This document shows, in pieces, positions 54,801-60,800 of a DNA stretch of 64,000 bases. Both the position numbers and the translations under genes were made by a program. Origin of the DNA: Cardinalis cardinalis (taxonomy: Eukaryota > Chordata > Aves > Passeriformes > Cardinalidae); NCBI GenBank assembly GCA_014549065.1, contig JACDOX010000007.1:4457347-4521346 (forward strand), written 5' to 3'. A model generated the notes under the pieces. The model did no database searches, was not told the DNA's origin, and saw nothing but the letters and a program-made list of their open reading frames with translations. The stretch's first letter is position 1; each line of letters opens with the position of its first letter.

Positions 54801-57800
54801 GACCTTAAATTGAGACTAGTTATGTGGGTTTGGCCAGAGCAGGTATTTTTTGGGTGCATTGTAAACCAGATTTATTATGCTAAAGAATTCTCAAGAGGGA
54901 AGGATAGATGTTTCTGAAGCATCTACCAAAGGAAGCTGGTTGATCACACTCAGGGTGTATGGAGAAGAAGGTACGTCAAACACAAGATGACTTTTCCCAT
55001 ATATGCTCTCAAGACCTTTTGTAGAGATGGCCTATTCAACTTTTGAGATTAGAACCTTTTCAAGGTCTAAAGACTTTTGGATTTCAATTGCTAATGCGCC
55101 TTTATTTTCATTCATGTAAGTACAGAGGATGGACTTTGACAGTTCAATACTGAACCNTGTCTGTGCTGTGCAAAATGTGGCAGTAACTTTCTTGTGTATG
55201 TTCAGAGTCAGAATGTAAATACCCTGTGTGTGTGCTGCTTTGTTTAGGTGCAGTACACTCTCCAAGGAAATCTAAACCAAATTTTTCCAGGTTTCTAATG
55301 CTACTGTGGATGGATTCTTGTTTTGTAAGCCACTAGTTAGTGCCTAAATAGCAATCCTTAAATCACATGGAATTTATGAAGCTTCAAAACAGGCGGTCAA
55401 ATTACTTTATAATTATACACTTCAAATTATCTTTGTGATAAATAAATGTGTATGTATGTAGCTTTTATATTGATTTAATTTATAAAAATAAGCACGCTGA
55501 AAGAGGTAGTCAGTAATAGTAAATAAAAACATTACAATATAACTGTTTTCTTTGGTAGCTGGAGGTGACTTAACTGTGTCCTTGACAGATGGTAGCTTGG
55601 CCACTCTTGAAGGAATACAGTTACAACTTGCTGCTAATCTGGTTGGACAAAATGTTCAGATTTCTGGAATAGATGCCACTGGTATTAACAACATAACGTT
55701 ACAGGTAAGTTGCTCTCTGCTCCTTACTTTTAATTCTGTAGAGTCACTTTGGNGGCTGAAGAAAGTTTAAGGAGCCTGCATAATTCTGGAAGAGTGCTTG
55801 AGTTGAGTGAGTTAGTAACATACTGTATCACTTGTACAATGTTAGAAGACTTAAAAAATAGGTGCACAGTGGGGTATGCTTCTGGTTTGGTTTCTTTAAT
55901 TTTCATTTTTTTCAGGATTTTTTACCTCTAAGGGATTTTGACAGACTCCTTTAAAATATGTATTTTTTTCTTTTAANTGCGTTTTGTCTTTAAACTTCAA
56001 AAGTACTTTAGCTCCCACCCAACCCCCAAAAGGCACCCACCCACCCCCCAAAACAAACCCAAATTATTGCACAGTATTCTTTTCTAGGCATAAGGCATAA
56101 ATTCACAATTTAAATTCCCACTGAGCTAATAAAAAGAATGACAGAAAGAAGTGAGATTACTCCATTTAAAAGTTCTTGAGATGTGTGAAATAATGATTTT
56201 CTTGAACGTGGTTGTGTTTGATCAGTTGCACAGAATTGTTGNTGTTGGAGGAGCCCTCTGAAGGTCACCAGGTACAACCCCAAGGTCACGGAGGGGACAT
56301 CTGCAGAGTTGCATTGAGTTGCTCATAGTCCCTCTGTTCAAGATGTTTTTAGCATAAAATGGGGACATTTTCATTTTGTTTTTCTCATCTGCTTAATATC
56401 TCTGAAGGGGAAAATGTCTTATCTTTAAGTATAGAGAACAGTTGTTGGCTTGTGAAATGAGACCTTAATGACCCTTAGGAGCTGAAAAATTAAATAATTT
56501 CTGGTATCANTCTTCTCTCTGCTCCATGCCTTTTCACTTTCAAAGGCTTGGAGACTGTGATAAGCATTATATGCACTAATAGGACAGTACAGAATACCAG
56601 CAATGTGTTTGCCTGGGGCTAGGTATGCTGATATGTAACTGATCATGATTTCCCAAACATTTTGCTGAAGGAAGAGAGGGAAAGTGAATCTGAATAGACT
56701 GGTTACATAGTCACTTTAGAGACTGGCTAAATACAGACGCATAAAAACTAAATANAAATTTTAAATTGTTAATTATAAATTTTCAGTACTGTATTTACTC
56801 TCTATGCAGTAAATATTTATTCTGGATTTATGTTAAGAATATTCATTTAACCCAGTTTNTTAACTTCAGATTGATTGCTAAAAACTTGTTTTTCAGATTG
56901 ATCCAAGTATCCTACAGCAGACATTACAGCAGAGTAATTTACTTACTCAGCAGCTGACTGGAGATCCCACCATGGCTCCACAGAATCCCTCCCTCCAGGC
57001 AACAGAAAATGCAGTGCCAGCTAANGTGGTTATTCAGCCCATATCAGGCTTGTCTTTGCAGTCCACGGTAACATCATCTGCTAACATGACAATAGGGTCC
57101 CTGTCTGAGCAGGAATCTGTGCTGACAACCAGTGCTAATGGTAAGCACTGTCAGTGGTTTTATTGTGCATTCAATTTCTTAATTTTACTCAGGGTATTAC
57201 TCACAGTGAGAAAATATCTACCCCTGCCTCCCCCCACTCCCACCAAACATCTCATTTTAATGAAATAAACTTGCAGTTCTTGCTTGAGCATCTTCAGCAA
57301 ATTTTACAGCTTTGCGTTACCCTTTCTTAATAAGATTTTTTTTCAGAAGGTGAATTAGAGAGTAGGTTTAGGTTAGCTNTTAGGAAGAAATNCTTGACTG
57401 TGAAGGTAGTGAGGCACTGGAANAGATTGCCCATAGAAGCTGTGGATGCCCTATCCCAGGAAGNGTTCAAGGCCAGGTTGAATGANGTTTTGNNCAGCTT
57501 GGTGTAGCGNAAGTCATGTCTGCCCATGACAGAGGAGTTGAAACCATGTAATCTTTAGGGTCCCTTCCAACCCNTGCCATTCTATGATTCTATATAGTGA
57601 AATACTTAGGAACTTCCATAGTTTTGAGCAAAATACAAAAATCTTCNTTAACTGCAGAAGAATAAAGTGGATGTGAAAAAAGTTTTTACTTTCTACTGCA
57701 AGTTCTAGCATCTCCCCTTGGCTGCATCAGTTATAGTATCTCAGAAAATAATGTATAAATTGCTCTAAAAAGTTCTGTCAAAAATTCCACCAAAGGATAT

Positions 57801-60800
57801 TCATGGATTATTTTTTTTTTTCTACCACTTTAATTTAGGTGCACAAGACATTACTCAAGTCATGACTTCACAGGGTATGGTGTCATCTACAAACGGACAA
57901 CATGAGATAATGTTGACCATAAATAATTCCAGTTTGAGTCAAGTTCTAGCTCATGCTTCAGGTTCCACTACTGCGACCTCATCAGGAAGTCCTCAAGAAA
58001 TCACTCTTACAATATCTGGTTTGTGTTTTTAAAAATCTTTAATGATATCAGATCTCTATTTCATAGAGTACCTATACAGTAGCATACAAGGATTTTCACA
58101 GTCCACAGTTTTCCCATGGCGTATTTTCCGTATATTCATCAGCTTNAAAAGATACTCCCCAAATCCGCATTTTAAACCCAAACGCGTTAGATTGGTTCAT
58201 TGTTTTATTCATAGCATCAGTTAACAGCTGGATTTTTACAGATTGATTAAGTTGGTGCTTTGAATCTAGAGAAGTAAGATCCATATTTGTCTAAATATTA
58301 CTAATCTCAGGTATTTCTGTACATGTTAGTATCTGGATTTGCTTAGTCACATCTGTATTAAAAACTTGCCAAACCACTGCATAAAAATCTGCATGCATAG
58401 AAGTTAATTTTGTGTTTTGGTTCTATTTTCTACTTTTATTATTTTATGATTTATTGCAAGAACAGTAGCAGAATAATGCTGAGACTATTCCAGTTACAGT
58501 AAGACTTATTTCTATTCAGGCCAAGATCTTATTCAGCATAATTCTGGAAGCACTGATCTGAACACTGGCTTAAGGCTGACAGCACCAGCCATCAGCAGTC
58601 AGACTACAGGTGCTACATTAACTATAAGCAATGACCAGCTTCTTTCTCAGGGCCCTTCACTAAATGCTCCAGGTATGCATACANTTTTTCTAATTGAAAA
58701 TAATACTTTTTTAAAAAGTAAATACTCGAATTAAATGGAATAATTTAATTCAGGAACTTTGAGTGTTTCGTGCGTTTTCTCACAAGCTTTAAATTGTTAT
58801 GTCAGTTTAAATGAACTTTATTCCACAGAATAGGAAAAAATGAAAACAAGAAGACATGTCTTAAATTAGTACTTTGAGGCAGTTACAGGAGTACTGAAGA
58901 ATTATATCTATAAACTGTAGGACGACAAAATCNGGTACATTCGCTGCAGAAGTGATAAAATACCAAATTTTCTCTATTACTCAAATTTTGAGATTTTAAA
59001 TATGTTTATGAATTGTTACCTATATATGTTTGTATATGCATGTGACCACCTGTGAATGCAATACTGTATTCATGAAGCTATGCTTAAATGTAATTTCTCN
59101 GATTTTATCATCTGACTGACAACCTTAGGTTCTTGGTTAGCAGTTTAACCGATTTTGTTGATTCCACAATGGGAAATCCTGGCAATGGGAAACAGAAATT
59201 ACTAAGTTCACTTAAAATAAATTTGTAGTTTAGTGTTTATGTATATAACAGTTTTTTTTGGTTTTTTTACCATTTATGTTCCAGAACTTAATACAACAGG
59301 GGGAACAAACCTTCCTCCAGCAACACCTATATCTCAGTCTGCAGTTTCTGCACAGAATTTGGTCATGTCTTCATCAGGAGTTGGAGGAGATGGAAGTGTC
59401 ACTTTGACTCTTGCTGACACTCAGGGAATGTTGTCAGGTGGTCTTGATGCAGTTACACTTAATATCACTTCGCAGGTAAGATGCCTTTCTGAGCTGACAG
59501 ATAAATTTAGGATTCTGTCTTACAGAACATAATTTCTTTTGCTTAGAAAATAATTTTGTCCTTTAAATACATAATATTTGATATTTTAGTTAATTTTCCT
59601 TCTCTCTGCCAACCATGTGAGTTTGGCATCTAGAAACATAAACTGTTGGAACAGAAGTGCCGATAGATTTTGCAAGGTTGTTTGTTTTTTTAAATTAGCA
59701 GATAGATTCTACTGTTTCAAACATGGTTTGAGATCAGTTTTTGGTGTTAGACTNTGTACTTTATTACCACTATTCAGTAATACGGCTTAGTATTCCTAAT
59801 GTATTATTTCATTTGATAAATTTTTCTTTTCCTACTTGTGAATTGGGAGAGTTGAACAGCAGTTGTGACAGTTCTTTTCACAGCAAGTAACAGGACAGAA
59901 TTTAATTGGNTATCTTTAATAACAGCTGGCATTATAAGAAATTTTATTAATATGGAGCTGTGTGGACTGTCATCTCTCCAGTAACCTTACTATTAGTTTC
60001 ATTTATAGCTTAACTTAAAAATTTTGTGNTGTTATCAAGAGCCAAAGACACATTTGGCAAATAGAATCTACCNAGTGGGGCAATAAAAAATAATATTAAA
60101 AGTCTACAAAGTGCAAAGGTTGTGTGGTTGACATTTCAATGTAGATTTTACATCTGAAAACTTGGGCTATTTCTTCTATTTTCTTGGTTTAACTAGGTTT
60201 AGATTGATTTTTATTTACTTTTTGACCTGAGTTAGTATGTAAATGTATACAAATTAACTTGTGTGTGCTGTGATTAAAACAGGTGAAGCANAGTTATATG
60301 CTTTCCTCTGCAGTTGTGCTCTAGGGAAGTGAAGAAAAGATTTCTTAAATAATTCTTATGATATGTTTGTGATTTCTGGTATCACAGAGTAGCAAAGCAG
60401 AACATGGTTTTATTTCAGGCTTTGTAATAATTTCAGTGATAACATTTGGCAGTGTTGCTGTTTATGAATAAGATCCCATGCCTCCTGTTAAGACAAGCGT
60501 AAATAAAATTGAAACGTTGAAGAATAATAATAGCTGTGCAAACACAGTATATGTTGCAAGAAATCATNGTGAATAGACAGGCAGTACGTAAAAGATCTGT
60601 GTTTCCAGGGGAAACTGAAGTCATTAGAAGTAATCATTAAAAGTAGAAATAGAAGTAGTAAGATACTAGTAACCATATATCCTAAGTAGTGATTTTGTAT
60701 TGTGATTTCACGGGGTTTGGAAGTATGCTTAATCAAGAGGTTTGAATAAAGGTACCGTGGGAAGGCCATGCAGGAGAGCAGAATACAAAAGTTAAAGAAA

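Larger units (their letters stand above)
55705..56896 (+). other. ZNF236 intron (exons 23-24)
   Basis: 1192 bp, holding a C/A-rich simple patch (56011-56061) and a minus-strand CR1 fragment (56243-56350). Confidence 0.9.
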
